Assembly (NCBI GenBank): GCA_025454955.1 | Contig: JALONL010000008.1 | Coordinates: 62,001-126,000, forward strand | Origin: Bacteroidia bacterium | GTDB taxonomy: Bacteria; Bacteroidota; Bacteroidia; Palsa-965 | Reading direction: 5' to 3' | Length of the DNA stretch: 64,000 nt | Shown: positions 1 to 9,796 of the stretch, in pieces | Numbering within the stretch: the stretch's first letter is position 1 | How the letters are laid out: every line of letters begins with the position of its first letter | The notes under the pieces: model-generated | Seen by the model: only the letters and a program-made list of their open reading frames with translations | Database searches by the model: none | What the model was told of the DNA's origin: nothing | Made by a program: the position numbers and the translations under genes

Positions 1-1137
1 TGCGGGGTTACTATTGCGGTTGTTGTTTTGGGGCTGCGCAAAACTAATGCCCATAGTTCCATTGGAAGGATTATCGAGATTACTGATGGCAAACGAACTG
101 ATATTGGGATTGGTGGAGCTGTTGAACTGGCGTGAATACACCGGGTTGAAATTTACTACCTGCATATTCCCGCCATTGTTTACATACATCTGAAACACGG
201 TGCCGGAAGGCACACTGTCGGTAATGGTGGTTTGTCCGGCAGAGGCATTGGCCGGTGAGGAAGAAAAAACGCTTAATCCCTGCACGTTCTGGCCCGAATT
301 GTTGAGAATATTTGAAGATACCTGAAAGTTAAACCATTGCTGCCATACATAAGAAAACGAGCAGGAACCGCAACTGGGCACGTTAAAGTCGCTAAAATAC
401 AACTGCTGGGCGGGCTGCATGTTGGTATAACTTGTGACAATAATAAACCAGAAACGTCCGGGGCTTCCCTGCACGGGTTGCGGCCCCACGCCTGAATAAT
501 ATACGTAAATGGTAGGTTGTACGGTAAAAGAAATGGTAGGCGAGTTTTTCAGATTGGAAGCAACGATTGAAAAGTTTTTGGGTGGAACGGTAATGATTCC
601 GTAAGGAGATTCTGAAAATGTGGGAATGAGTAAATTGGTTACCGGCGGATCGGCACTGCGTGTGCTTTTTTTCTTTGAAGAGTTGGACGACTGAAGCGTT
701 TCGTCAGAAATCTGAGCGGCAATGCCCTGCTGCATCATGCTCAGTTCTACCTGTTCTACTGTTAATCCTCCGGCAGTTATCTGATCGCTCATAGGCGAAT
801 AATCGGGCATATAGCGAAGCTGGGGAACAAGCAGGCCGCCCGAAAGTGTGGTCATGTTCAGTAATGCACCAATGGAAGCGGAAACCGGTGTAATTCCGGT
901 GGCAGTAATCAGACTTTGTTGCTGGGCGGCAGTCATGGAAGTTACACCAAGCGAAAATTTTGCATTCAGTGCTTTGGCAACCAAATCATCAAAATTTCCG
1001 TTGAAATTGGTACCATTTACGGCTACCATCTGGTAATCAGACAACCCGCTATCGCTGGTTGACACTGTCACATGTCCGAATTGTTTCAGCATGTTGGAAA
1101 CATCGTCAGACGACGAATTGATATACAGAATTTTCAT
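1..1137 (-). CDS. Unknown protein, cut by the left edge (379 residues visible)
   Basis: The frame is open from an ATG at 1137 to the window edge, so the C-terminus is missing. The product starts MKILYINSSSDDVSNMLKQF and has no signal peptide or membrane segment. The first ~110 residues look like a compact alpha/beta domain. Residues ~145-165 hold a low-complexity Ser/Lys patch (SSNSSKKKSTRS). The rest is rich in Asn, Ser, Gln and aromatic residues, as in beta-sandwich proteins, with a CGSC pair near residue 265. I do not recognise the family. It starts 45 bases after the stop of the RHS/NucB toxin gene on the same strand and is probably co-transcribed with it. That is where an immunity gene usually sits, but this protein is far longer than typical immunity proteins, so such a role is only a possibility. 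Confidence 0.7.
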   Translation of the reverse strand, partial: MKILYINSSSDDVSNMLKQFGHVTVSTSDSGLSDYQMVAVNGTNFNGNFDDLVAKALNAKFSLGVTSMTAAQQQSLITATGITPVSASIGALLNMTTLSGGLLVPQLRYMPDYSPMSDQITAGGLTVEQVELSMMQQGIAAQISDETLQSSNSSKKKSTRSADPPVTNLLIPTFSESPYGIITVPPKNFSIVASNLKNSPTISFTVQPTIYVYYSGVGPQPVQGSPGRFWFIIVTSYTNMQPAQQLYFSDFNVPSCGSCSFSYVWQQWFNFQVSSNILNNSGQNVQGLSVFSSSPANASAGQTTITDSVPSGTVFQMYVNNGGNMQVVNFNPVYSRQFNSSTNPNISSFAISNLDNPSNGTMGISFAQPQNNNRNSNPA

Positions 1138-1182
1138 TTTCAGATTGTTTTTATGTTTGAACTGATTGAATAAAAGAGTGAA

Positions 1183-4100
1183 TTAAGGCACCACATTGAA
1201 CCATACCCTTGACCCGTCGGGCCAGATTCCACCATTGTTGGAGTATCTGAGAAACGAGCCAAAGTATGATCCGCTGCCGCGGTTATCCCACTGGGCAATG
1301 TAGCGTATGCTGGCTCCCGAGCCACCTTCCCAGAACATGGCGGGCGGGTATTCGTCGCGGTCAAATCCGGAGATGGTTTTCCAGCCGGCCAGCGACTGAC
1401 GGCGATTCATGCGTGCGCCGCTTCGGTCGATAGTGAGTACTTCGGGGTGGCCTGCATTTTGTGCGTCCTCAATATGATCGGCCGATTCGGGCCAGCGCGA
1501 CCTTGAAATTTTTACTTCCACATCGTAAGCATTACCACTGGGTGTATAGCATACGTTGTGAACGAGTACGCCATCGGCTCCCACAAAATAAGTGTGGCCG
1601 TTTTCCACTTCTATGTTATATACGGTGTGTGTGCGGCCGGTTGTATATACATAGCTTACCAATACGGTTTGCGAAGTATTTGTGCGCAACACATCGCCGG
1701 GGCGTAATGCGCTGGCGGTACACCATCCTGCGCGGGCTGTCCAGAAAGGATGCTCGCCGGTGGTGTGCAACTGGCCGGAAGTGGTAACCACAATTACTTC
1801 CTGCACCTGCTCGCGTGTAAACGTGCGTGTAACGCGCTGCTGCTGCACGGTTCCGTCTTCGGCGGTTGACAAAACCATATCGCCGGAGCGCAGCAGTTCT
1901 ATTTTCTGCGTGCCTGTGGGCGTGGCCACCGTTGTACCGGCTGCAAAACACTGGGCCTGTTGTGCGCTTATGCCTTCGCCTTCAAATTCGGCAATTTCCA
2001 TGGCTTCGTTTTCGCCGGTTTCGCGCATGCACAGCCGTGCCGCCGACGATTCGCCGGCCTCCTCTCCTATTACTTCGGCGGCTTCGGCTTCGGCCCTTAT
2101 TGCGGCGGAGCCTGCCTCAAACAGTGCGCCTGCCCCGGCTGTGGCAAAACCCATTGCAGCGCCCACCGCCTGCTGTATGCCGAAATCTTTCCAACTGAAA
2201 TCGTCGTAATGCGTGGCCGTATAAATGAGCCCGTTTATACCTGCACCTATCAACGTTTCGCTCACCATAGACAAAGCACCATCCGATAAAATGCCTATGG
2301 CAATGCCCGCGGCAATTTCCAGCACATCAATTACCAGCGAAGTAAACCACGAGAAAAAGCTGTGCCCGGTTGGGTCGATACTGTTTTGCGGATTGTTGGC
2401 CAGATAGGCATATCTGTTCATTACATCGGCCGATGTAAGTTCGCTGCCCAACTGCGAATCGGGTGTAATAAAGCGGCACAGCAACGGATCGTAATACCGG
2501 GCGTTATAATAGTATAGCCCCGAATTGTAATCGTATTGTCTGCCGGTGAATTTATTGGTGAAATTATCCTGTCCACTGATTAGCATTACCTGCCCGAAAG
2601 CCGAATATGTAACCTGCGCAGAAAGTGCTCCGGTTCCACCCGTAGTAATGCTGGTGCTGGTAACCTGGTCCTGATGAAAAAACAACGACCCCGGCGAGGC
2701 CACACTGGCTATGGTTGGCCCCGAAAACACCTGTGCAAACACACTGCTCTTATCCTGAGCAAACGACGAGGCATAAAACGAAAACGCAAAAAACAATGCC
2801 GGTGCCAAAGGCCGGAGCAAATGGCTGACATATTGCACCGAGAAAAACGAATATGCTTCTCCGCTTTTGCGGCGGCGGCGTGTGCTGCGGATAAAGTGTA
2901 TTATAAACCACAAATTAACCAGCAGTAATAAAGCCCAGGCCACACTGCTTCGCACAGTTGCATTTTCCCAAATTTCACCGCAGTAATACAGGAAATTATT
3001 CAGCCCGGTATTGTTTTGCTGAAGGTGCATCCAGCTTTGCATTCGTTTCTCGTGAGCCTTTTGTTTGGGAGCCGCAGCAGAAATGTCCTGCGAAACGGTG
3101 CATACAATTCCGTTGGGGCCGCTTATTGTTTTACTCACCAAACCGCTGGTACGCGAGCTGTTGGTGTAGTAAATGGTATAATTCGGACTTACATATAATG
3201 TGTATGCACCTGTCTGAACATTGGTTTGTGAGAGGCGGTTTCCGTTGGCATCATACTTAAACTGAAGTTGCTGGGTGCCGTTTTGTTTTATTTCGGTGAG
3301 GTAATTTCCGTACTGATAAGTGTATTCCTGCTCCACGCTTCCGTTTTTGCGCTTTATCATATTTCCAACGGCATCGTAAGTCATCTTCAGCACGGTATCG
3401 GTGCCGTTTAAGCCATACATCATCTTATTGCCCGAATTGATATAGCGCAACTGATTTCCGGTGAGCATATTTCCACCGCCATCATACGTAAAGCTGGTTG
3501 ACGATCCGCCCACGTTTGCGCTCAGTACACGCCCGGCGGCATCATAGCCGAAGCTGCGGCTCTGGGTCGTTTGCTGGCCAATTATTTGCGATACATTGAA
3601 GGTTTTGGTCCAGGTAAGCGAATCGTTGAGCAATACCGATCCATTGGCGGCATTTACTATATGACGCTGCAGGAAACCGCTCGAAGACCATGAATATTTT
3701 TCGGAAGTTCCATTGCCAAAGGAATAAGTACCCGGCTTGCCAAACGGATTATAACCCGAGTAACTTGCCGCGGTGGATGTGGTGGCCGAAACCGCATCGT
3801 ACAGCACAATTTTCTGCATATCGCCGTTGCTGTTGTAGCCGTAGGTAATCGTTGAGCCGTCGGGATAGGTAAATACCGAGGGCTGATGGTTGGGTGTATA
3901 GGTTTGCAGCGAAGTGTAAGTGGTATTGTTGTCCTTTAGCTGAATATAGTTTACGTTGTTATAATTATCATAAGCATAATTATAGGTAAACCCATTGTTC
4001 ATGGTCACCTTTGTAAGGTTCGATAAGCCGTTGGGTACCGAAGCATCATCGTAAGTATAGCTTACCACATTTCCATCGGAAGTGGAAGATTGTATGCGTC

Positions 4101-7100
4101 GGCCCAGCGCATCGAGTTTATTGGTAAGTGTTTTTCCGTTGCTGTATTGCTGCATAATGGTACGCAGCGAATCGTTGTAGGTGTATGTGGTAGTGCCCAG
4201 CGTTGGATCTTTGTAAGTAAGACGCTGACCAAGTCCGTTGTAGGTAATAACCGATTGCTGCGAGAGTGGATCACTGCTTCCTGTAACTCTTCCGGTTACG
4301 TCGTAACTGTATGTGGTAACGTGTCTGGTGGCATCGGTATAGGAGGAAATGAGTGGCTGGTTTTGTATCCAGGCATAATCCATTTTCACCCTCGACGAAT
4401 CGCGTGTGCCTGCGGCCTGCAATACTTCGGTATGAAGTATGCCGTTGTAGGTGTAAAGTGTAACCGAGCTGTCGGTGTTGCCTGCGGGCACAACCAATCT
4501 TGTTAACTGATCGGCCGAATTATATACACGGGTTGTCCAGCGGGGCTTAGTGGTGGAGCTTCCGCTAAAGTAGGGTGTTGATTCTTTTATTGTACGGCCC
4601 TTGCTGTCGAGTACCATCTCGGTGTTGGTGAAAAGCCCCGAACCGGTTCCGCCCGATGCCACTCTTACCAGCCTTCCCAAACCATCCTGATAGTTTGAAA
4701 CGGTTTTCCAAAGCCCTTTCCACGTAATGAGTACCTGTGTGTTTGTGATGTATCCTATGTTTCCGTTGGTGGTATAAGTGGTTTTGGAAAGTGTATCCAT
4801 TGCACCGGTGGAGTCGGGCCCGAATGTGAAAATGTTGCGGCCGAATGCGTCGTACTGCATCCGTGTAACTTTTCCGTTTGCATTGGTAATACTGGTTTGC
4901 TGCCCGTTGCGCATATCGTAGGTAAACGACGAGGTAAGGCGGCGGCCGCTTACATTGGCGGGCTGAATAATGGTTTTTACAAACGTTTTGAATGTATCGT
5001 CATACATCATTACCGTACTGTCGCCGAAAATTTTTACGGCTGTCCGGTTGCCATACCTGTCGTACGAGTAGCGTTGGGTTACCCAGTCATTGCTTTGTAC
5101 CCACCTGCTTTCCGATTTGAGCTCGTTGTTCTGGGGGAAATAGGCATACTTGTTTTGTGTAATCATCTGTGTCGAACCCGAATCAGACGATACCACCTGA
5201 AGCACGGGCAACCCGAAAATCCATTTCTGTGCGTTGTTCTGAAATTGCTGCTTGGTGTAAGTAATTTTCGTTCCGGTTTCTTTCATCCACGAAACATTAC
5301 CATAAGTATCATACTGATAATCGTTACCAAATGTGGTTGCAGGCTTGTTGGCTGCATAGCTTACAGAACGCGTTTTACGCATGAGTACCTGCTTTACCTG
5401 TGTGGCATTGGAAACGGTGGATACGCTGTAGTATTCGCTGGTAAGCATTGAAATGAGTGCATTCGATGCCAGGTCATAAATGCGGGTAGTATCGTTTTTA
5501 CCCGTAAACGGAAATTGTTGCAGGTAATGTGTGGTTGAATATGCCCCGGTGCTTTTATCTGTAGTAATACGCTGCGCAGGCCCAAGCCAGCCGTAGCCCG
5601 AAAAATCGTAGAGCGCCGAAGCATATTTGAATGAAAAGGGATAAGAGCCTCCATAACCATCGCTTTGCGTATAGCCCGATACTACGTGCATGGGAAGCAC
5701 TTCCTGCACCACGGGAAAAGAAGCTCCATATACTCCATTTCCGCTGCTGCTGCTGCTTCCTGCAGGAGTGGCTCCTCCGCCCGACTGATTCACCAGCCGG
5801 TTTACACTCACCTGCATATTATTGTTAATCGTTTTGCTGTACACCGAAGGATTGGTAAGCGGCAGGTAAGTAACCTGAACATTTCCGCCAATGCCATTGT
5901 TGAAGAAATTGGCCAGATCGGGAAAAATGCCATTGGCCAAAAGTGTGTAGGGCTGCTGCTGGCTGTTTCCCGAAGGAGCAAAGTTTACCACATCGGTTTT
6001 TGCATCGCCGTTAAGGTCGGCAGTGATAATGCCAAACTGCAGCCAGTTGGCATTGGCCAGCGGCAACTGCGCCTGTTGCTGCAACGAGTACCCCGAAGAG
6101 ACCAGCGACACTACGCGCTGTTTCTGCTGACTGTCGGCATACGAATACACCATATCAGTGCGGCCATCGCCGTTCACATCGCCGGGCATTAATGTGCCCA
6201 TCTGCGATTTGGAATATGCCGGGCCCCTTCCGCCGGCCACATAGTTTAGTCCGGTGCTGTTGTAAAGCAAAATGCGCACACTGTCGCTCACCGAAGTAAG
6301 GGCAATATCGGTAAGATGATCGCCGTTAAAATCGCCGGGCAACACACGGGCCAGGTTGGATGAGGATGTGGTGTTGATTGCTGCGGCAGTAGTATCGAGC
6401 GATGTTCCCTTTGAAATAAGCGGACGCAACACCATTCGCTGTGTTTGCGAATTGGGATAGGCATACACCAGATCATTCATCGGATCGTTATTCACTTGCG
6501 CCGGAATGAGTACGGGTGTTGACGAATAACTGACTATACGTGTGGCCACCGTGGGCTGTGCCGAAAATGTGGTCCCGGTGGAAAGCAATACCGAATATTG
6601 CAGCTTATTTCCGGTGGCCTGCGAAGGGTAAACGGCATCCGAGCGTCCATCTCCGTTTATGTCCAATGGCACTATTCCCGAAGGTGTGCTGTAGCAACTT
6701 ATTGAAGTGGTAGTTGTGGTTTGCGCGCTAAAATTGGTGCCGTTTGAAAGCAGCACGGTATAAGCTAATTTCGAGTTGCTTGCATTGGAAAACAATACAA
6801 GATCAATCATTCCATCGCCATTCACATCCATCGAGCGAAGTCCGGAGGGGCTGCTGTACTGGTTCAACTGTGTATTCTGAATGGAAGCCGTCCCCAGCGT
6901 AGATCCGTTTGAAAGGTAAATAGCAAGCATCAGTTTGTTTTGCTGGCTGCTTCCGCTGCCCTGCCAGGCCTGCACCACATCGGTATATCCGTCGCCGTTT
7001 ACATCCATAGGCAGGTTTTGTGCAGTTTGAGGCACAGTCTGCACCGAAACCTGTTGCATTGCCTGCCAGAGACCGCCCGAAGTATTGGCCTGCCACGCAC

Positions 7101-8052
7101 AACTTATGGGAGGCAGGCATCGGCCGGCGGCATCGCATTGCATTACTCTTTCGAGTATGCTTTTGCCGGTAGCCGCACTCTGCGAGTAAGTTAATTTGTA
7201 CTGATTTACGAATTGTGTTCCCACGTAAGTGGAAATGAGCGAAAGCCTGTTTAGCCACGATGTACGCACACCGCCCACGTACTGCGAAGTGGTGTCGGGG
7301 CGCGATTCGTAGGAGAAGCGTACATAACGCAGGGTGTTGAGTCCATTGTTAATGGTATAGCTTATCTGCAAAGGATAAAGGTTGCTGTTAAGCGAATCGG
7401 CTGTATAGTCAATTTGCATGGCGTTGCCATTCAAATCGGTAATTTTCGTAAGTGCCCATCCGCGTTTGGTATTGCTTCCTCTAATGGGAATACCGCGCGA
7501 AAACTCACGTACAAGGCCGTTTCGCATTTGCACTTTAAATCGGCAGTAGCCACTACCGCAGCCGTTGTAAGCCGTAACCTGCGACCAGCTTTCGATATTG
7601 GTACGAAACACTGCACTGTCGGAAGTGGCGGTTCCGCTTACCCGTATAAGCCGCTGCCCGTCGAGCTCGTACTGATCGGCAGAGGTCATGGTGATGCCCG
7701 AAAAAAAGCCGTCGTTGGCCATGGTATTTCCGGTACGCGAAATCATACCCAGCCCCATCAATTGCCAGCCGGTGCCAGTATAACCGTTCTGCACCAGCGA
7801 CTGGTAGGCAAGCGTTAAAGAAGGCATCATTTGGGCAGTTCCGGGCGGCACATCAATGGGTATGGAGTAAAGCGCCATACCATTGCTGTTTACATCAAAC
7901 GACGATGCGGTAACACCCGAATATGCACCGGGAGTAAACGCCGCAGTACCATTTGCAGTAGCTGAAAGCGTTTGTTCAGACTGCGGCATGGTGAACCACC
8001 AAACGATTGCTGCGAGTAAAGGAAATGCGAGGAGGTAATTCCGGTTTTTCAT
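1183..8052 (-). CDS. SpvB/FG-GAP/RHS repeat polymorphic toxin with Hint and NucA/NucB DNase C-terminus
   Basis: This 2289-residue exported protein has an N-terminal signal/anchor (residues ~5-20), an SpvB-like region (~35-340) and FG-GAP/VCBS-type repeats (DVNGDGYTD, DINGDGRSD, DFNGDHLTD, DVNGDGRTD). A TcdB-middle-like section and long YD/RHS repeats (~1000-1660) follow. A hydrophobic stretch near 1700-1722 precedes a second at ~1755-1770. The RHS core motif YYYNARYYDPLLCRF lies near 1850. A Hint domain begins at Cys2035 (CFAAGTTV) and ends at His2165-Asn2166. The last 123 residues (2167-2289) match the NucA/NucB secreted DNase family: RWPESADHI, TIDR, DRDEYPPAMF (2231-2240), EGGSGAS and DNRGSGS (2256-2262). 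By family analogy the RHS shell encloses the nuclease and Hint cleavage releases it. The immunity partner is not identified. Confidence 0.92.
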   Translation of the reverse strand: MKNRNYLLAFPLLAAIVWWFTMPQSEQTLSATANGTAAFTPGAYSGVTASSFDVNSNGMALYSIPIDVPPGTAQMMPSLTLAYQSLVQNGYTGTGWQLMGLGMISRTGNTMANDGFFSGITMTSADQYELDGQRLIRVSGTATSDSAVFRTNIESWSQVTAYNGCGSGYCRFKVQMRNGLVREFSRGIPIRGSNTKRGWALTKITDLNGNAMQIDYTADSLNSNLYPLQISYTINNGLNTLRYVRFSYESRPDTTSQYVGGVRTSWLNRLSLISTYVGTQFVNQYKLTYSQSAATGKSILERVMQCDAAGRCLPPISCAWQANTSGGLWQAMQQVSVQTVPQTAQNLPMDVNGDGYTDVVQAWQGSGSSQQNKLMLAIYLSNGSTLGTASIQNTQLNQYSSPSGLRSMDVNGDGMIDLVLFSNASNSKLAYTVLLSNGTNFSAQTTTTTSISCYSTPSGIVPLDINGDGRSDAVYPSQATGNKLQYSVLLSTGTTFSAQPTVATRIVSYSSTPVLIPAQVNNDPMNDLVYAYPNSQTQRMVLRPLISKGTSLDTTAAAINTTSSSNLARVLPGDFNGDHLTDIALTSVSDSVRILLYNSTGLNYVAGGRGPAYSKSQMGTLMPGDVNGDGRTDMVYSYADSQQKQRVVSLVSSGYSLQQQAQLPLANANWLQFGIITADLNGDAKTDVVNFAPSGNSQQQPYTLLANGIFPDLANFFNNGIGGNVQVTYLPLTNPSVYSKTINNNMQVSVNRLVNQSGGGATPAGSSSSSGNGVYGASFPVVQEVLPMHVVSGYTQSDGYGGSYPFSFKYASALYDFSGYGWLGPAQRITTDKSTGAYSTTHYLQQFPFTGKNDTTRIYDLASNALISMLTSEYYSVSTVSNATQVKQVLMRKTRSVSYAANKPATTFGNDYQYDTYGNVSWMKETGTKITYTKQQFQNNAQKWIFGLPVLQVVSSDSGSTQMITQNKYAYFPQNNELKSESRWVQSNDWVTQRYSYDRYGNRTAVKIFGDSTVMMYDDTFKTFVKTIIQPANVSGRRLTSSFTYDMRNGQQTSITNANGKVTRMQYDAFGRNIFTFGPDSTGAMDTLSKTTYTTNGNIGYITNTQVLITWKGLWKTVSNYQDGLGRLVRVASGGTGSGLFTNTEMVLDSKGRTIKESTPYFSGSSTTKPRWTTRVYNSADQLTRLVVPAGNTDSSVTLYTYNGILHTEVLQAAGTRDSSRVKMDYAWIQNQPLISSYTDATRHVTTYSYDVTGRVTGSSDPLSQQSVITYNGLGQRLTYKDPTLGTTTYTYNDSLRTIMQQYSNGKTLTNKLDALGRRIQSSTSDGNVVSYTYDDASVPNGLSNLTKVTMNNGFTYNYAYDNYNNVNYIQLKDNNTTYTSLQTYTPNHQPSVFTYPDGSTITYGYNSNGDMQKIVLYDAVSATTSTAASYSGYNPFGKPGTYSFGNGTSEKYSWSSSGFLQRHIVNAANGSVLLNDSLTWTKTFNVSQIIGQQTTQSRSFGYDAAGRVLSANVGGSSTSFTYDGGGNMLTGNQLRYINSGNKMMYGLNGTDTVLKMTYDAVGNMIKRKNGSVEQEYTYQYGNYLTEIKQNGTQQLQFKYDANGNRLSQTNVQTGAYTLYVSPNYTIYYTNSSRTSGLVSKTISGPNGIVCTVSQDISAAAPKQKAHEKRMQSWMHLQQNNTGLNNFLYYCGEIWENATVRSSVAWALLLLVNLWFIIHFIRSTRRRRKSGEAYSFFSVQYVSHLLRPLAPALFFAFSFYASSFAQDKSSVFAQVFSGPTIASVASPGSLFFHQDQVTSTSITTGGTGALSAQVTYSAFGQVMLISGQDNFTNKFTGRQYDYNSGLYYYNARYYDPLLCRFITPDSQLGSELTSADVMNRYAYLANNPQNSIDPTGHSFFSWFTSLVIDVLEIAAGIAIGILSDGALSMVSETLIGAGINGLIYTATHYDDFSWKDFGIQQAVGAAMGFATAGAGALFEAGSAAIRAEAEAAEVIGEEAGESSAARLCMRETGENEAMEIAEFEGEGISAQQAQCFAAGTTVATPTGTQKIELLRSGDMVLSTAEDGTVQQQRVTRTFTREQVQEVIVVTTSGQLHTTGEHPFWTARAGWCTASALRPGDVLRTNTSQTVLVSYVYTTGRTHTVYNIEVENGHTYFVGADGVLVHNVCYTPSGNAYDVEVKISRSRWPESADHIEDAQNAGHPEVLTIDRSGARMNRRQSLAGWKTISGFDRDEYPPAMFWEGGSGASIRYIAQWDNRGSGSYFGSFLRYSNNGGIWPDGSRVWFNVVP

Positions 8053-8322
8053 TCGGGTGAAGAATTGAGAGTGTGCGAAAAGAGGTTTTTGGAATGATAT
8101 AACTCAATACTTTAATAATTATACCACACAAAAAACAATGCTTTTTTTGCTAAACTATGTTTCAGTCCCTCACTCTTGCAAGCGTCTGTTCATTATTTAA
8201 AATATTCGGGTATTATTACGCAGGAAGAAATACGGGGTTGGCAGGTAATAGTACCTGAGTAGAAATTCGATAATCAGAATTCAGCAGTGTAAAATAAATG
8301 TATCTGAGGTTAATTTAAATCC

Positions 8323-9183
8323 TCAATTTGACTTTACAAGAGCAATATTTCTTGGGTAATAATCTTCCTTACATTCAAACCGGCCAATATGTTTTGTATA
8401 TCCGTCGCAAGAAATTATAATTCTCAACCGCACACCAGGCGTAGTATCAAGATCCACCCGTACATGCCCGTTTGCTCCCGACAAGAGCGACGATTTCATC
8501 ATTTCGGCTTCATTGTACCACACAGTAGCCACCGCACCCTGCAACGGTGAGCCGGTAGAAGCGTCCACCACAATAGCATCAAACCGGGCGCGCGGGGCAG
8601 TAGCTGCGCGGGAGGAAACCGCATTATTGCTCTGCGAATTTTTGTTGTATTCTTCCTGTAGTCTCGCCGCTTCAGATTTCGACAAATGATTGCCGGAGAA
8701 ATAGAAGTACGCAAGCCCTGCGGCAAGTAATAACATCACAAGCCACACCGGCCGCAGTTTCCTTTGTCTGTCCTGTTTCTTAAAATGAGCAATGGCATTA
8801 CGCAGTTTTTCGCGTTCGGCAGCATCTTTCCAAAGTACATAGTGATATTCCGAAAGCTCATCGGGTGGCTTAACCAATTGGTACAACACCGGAATTATTC
8901 GCAGCTTGCTTTTCTTCGATTGTGTGAGTGCGCGGTGAAGTTCTTCTTTCACATACCCTTGTGCAAGAATGAAATTGGGCGTGGTAAGAATAAGCACCGC
9001 ATTGGAACGATCAAGATCGCGCATGGTTTTTACCGGCCAATGATCGCCGGGCATTATTTCGTACTGATCCATCCATACACGGTAGCCCCAGGAGGTGAGT
9101 TTTTTGTAGATGGTTTTGGCCAGCTCTTCATCGAGGCGGGAATAGCTGAGGAAGATGGTGTATGGTTTAAACAGCATAGGCAT
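8323..9183 (-). CDS. Membrane-anchored TIR-domain protein with C-terminal beta domain
   Basis: The protein has 286 residues. An N-terminal TIR domain (residues ~7-135) opens with IFLSYSRLDEE and has MPGDHW in the box-2 region. A Glu at position 81 (YVKEELHRAL) sits where catalytic TIR NADases carry their glutamate. One membrane segment follows (~145-163). The C-terminal part (~200-286) contains DAIVVDASTGSPLQGAVATV, typical of carboxypeptidase-regulatory-like beta domains, and should lie outside the cytoplasm. It is the last of three tandem TIR-membrane genes; 38 bases separate it from the preceding one. ATG codons at 9183 and 9177 are both possible starts. NAD cleavage or signalling is inferred from the family and not shown. 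The context suggests phage defence or stress signalling. Confidence 0.88.
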   Translation of the reverse strand: MPMLFKPYTIFLSYSRLDEELAKTIYKKLTSWGYRVWMDQYEIMPGDHWPVKTMRDLDRSNAVLILTTPNFILAQGYVKEELHRALTQSKKSKLRIIPVLYQLVKPPDELSEYHYVLWKDAAEREKLRNAIAHFKKQDRQRKLRPVWLVMLLLAAGLAYFYFSGNHLSKSEAARLQEEYNKNSQSNNAVSSRAATAPRARFDAIVVDASTGSPLQGAVATVWYNEAEMMKSSLLSGANGHVRVDLDTTPGVRLRIIISCDGYTKHIGRFECKEDYYPRNIALVKSN

Positions 9184-9221
9184 GGGAGCGTAATTGAAGC
9201 TACGTTGCAGGAAACTATTTT

Positions 9222-9767
9222 TCAGAAATATCCTTTACCGGGTGGACGATAATTTCGCCGCGGAGGAGTGTTTTTCTTTTTCTGCGATTTTTTCCACCAG
9301 TAAAGCCCGCCGGCTACAAGCGAAGCCAGTGTTAATCCGCCCACAATTAATCCGGCATCCAGATTTTCTGAAATCTTTTTCAGTTTAATGCGAAGCGAAG
9401 ATTTGCCTTTACCATCCCAGTATTCAGTATGGTATCCTGCAATTTCGGCCGGGAGCTGCACCGGCATTATGCAAATGGGAATAACTTCCAGCAGCCCCTC
9501 GTCGGCCAATTGAAGTGCCTGTTGAAATTCTTCATACACCGTGCTGCGGCTATTAACCGAATGCGGAGAAATGATGAGCACAACAACCTGCGACAGTTGT
9601 AGTTGCTTCATGCTCTTTTTCCGCCAACGGTCGCCGGGCAAAATATCGGCATAATCAATAAACGGCTCACAACTACAGTCGCGAATAAATTCGCAGATTT
9701 CCCTTGCCGCAAGCTGGTCGCGGCGATCGTAGCTGATGAATACCTGAGGTGCAGTAACTGTTGACAT
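9222..9767 (-). CDS. Short TIR-domain protein with C-terminal membrane segment
   Basis: The protein has 181 residues. The TIR domain (~7-130) starts QVFISYDRRDQ, has LPGDRW and the conserved Glu at position 80 (VYEEFQQAL). A single membrane helix (~138-157) follows, then a short, very basic tail (KKSQKKKNTPPRRNYRPPGKG). Unlike its two neighbours it has no extended domain after the helix. If the TIR domain is cytosolic, the basic tail would be outside, against the positive-inside rule, so topology is uncertain. It is the middle gene of the three-gene TIR operon: 29 bases after the upstream gene and 38 before the downstream one. It may be a reduced partner of its larger neighbours, for example in a hetero-oligomer; this is inference. 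Confidence 0.85.
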   Translation of the reverse strand: MSTVTAPQVFISYDRRDQLAAREICEFIRDCSCEPFIDYADILPGDRWRKKSMKQLQLSQVVVLIISPHSVNSRSTVYEEFQQALQLADEGLLEVIPICIMPVQLPAEIAGYHTEYWDGKGKSSLRIKLKKISENLDAGLIVGGLTLASLVAGGLYWWKKSQKKKNTPPRRNYRPPGKGYF

Positions 9768-9796
9768 GGTACGTATTAGTGTAAGTGCTGGTAATA

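Noticed and set aside
1555..1950. Intein splicing by the Hint domain of the RHS protein
   Set aside because: The residue after the terminal His-Asn is Val, not Cys, Ser or Thr, and a toxin domain follows; self-cleavage is the better reading.
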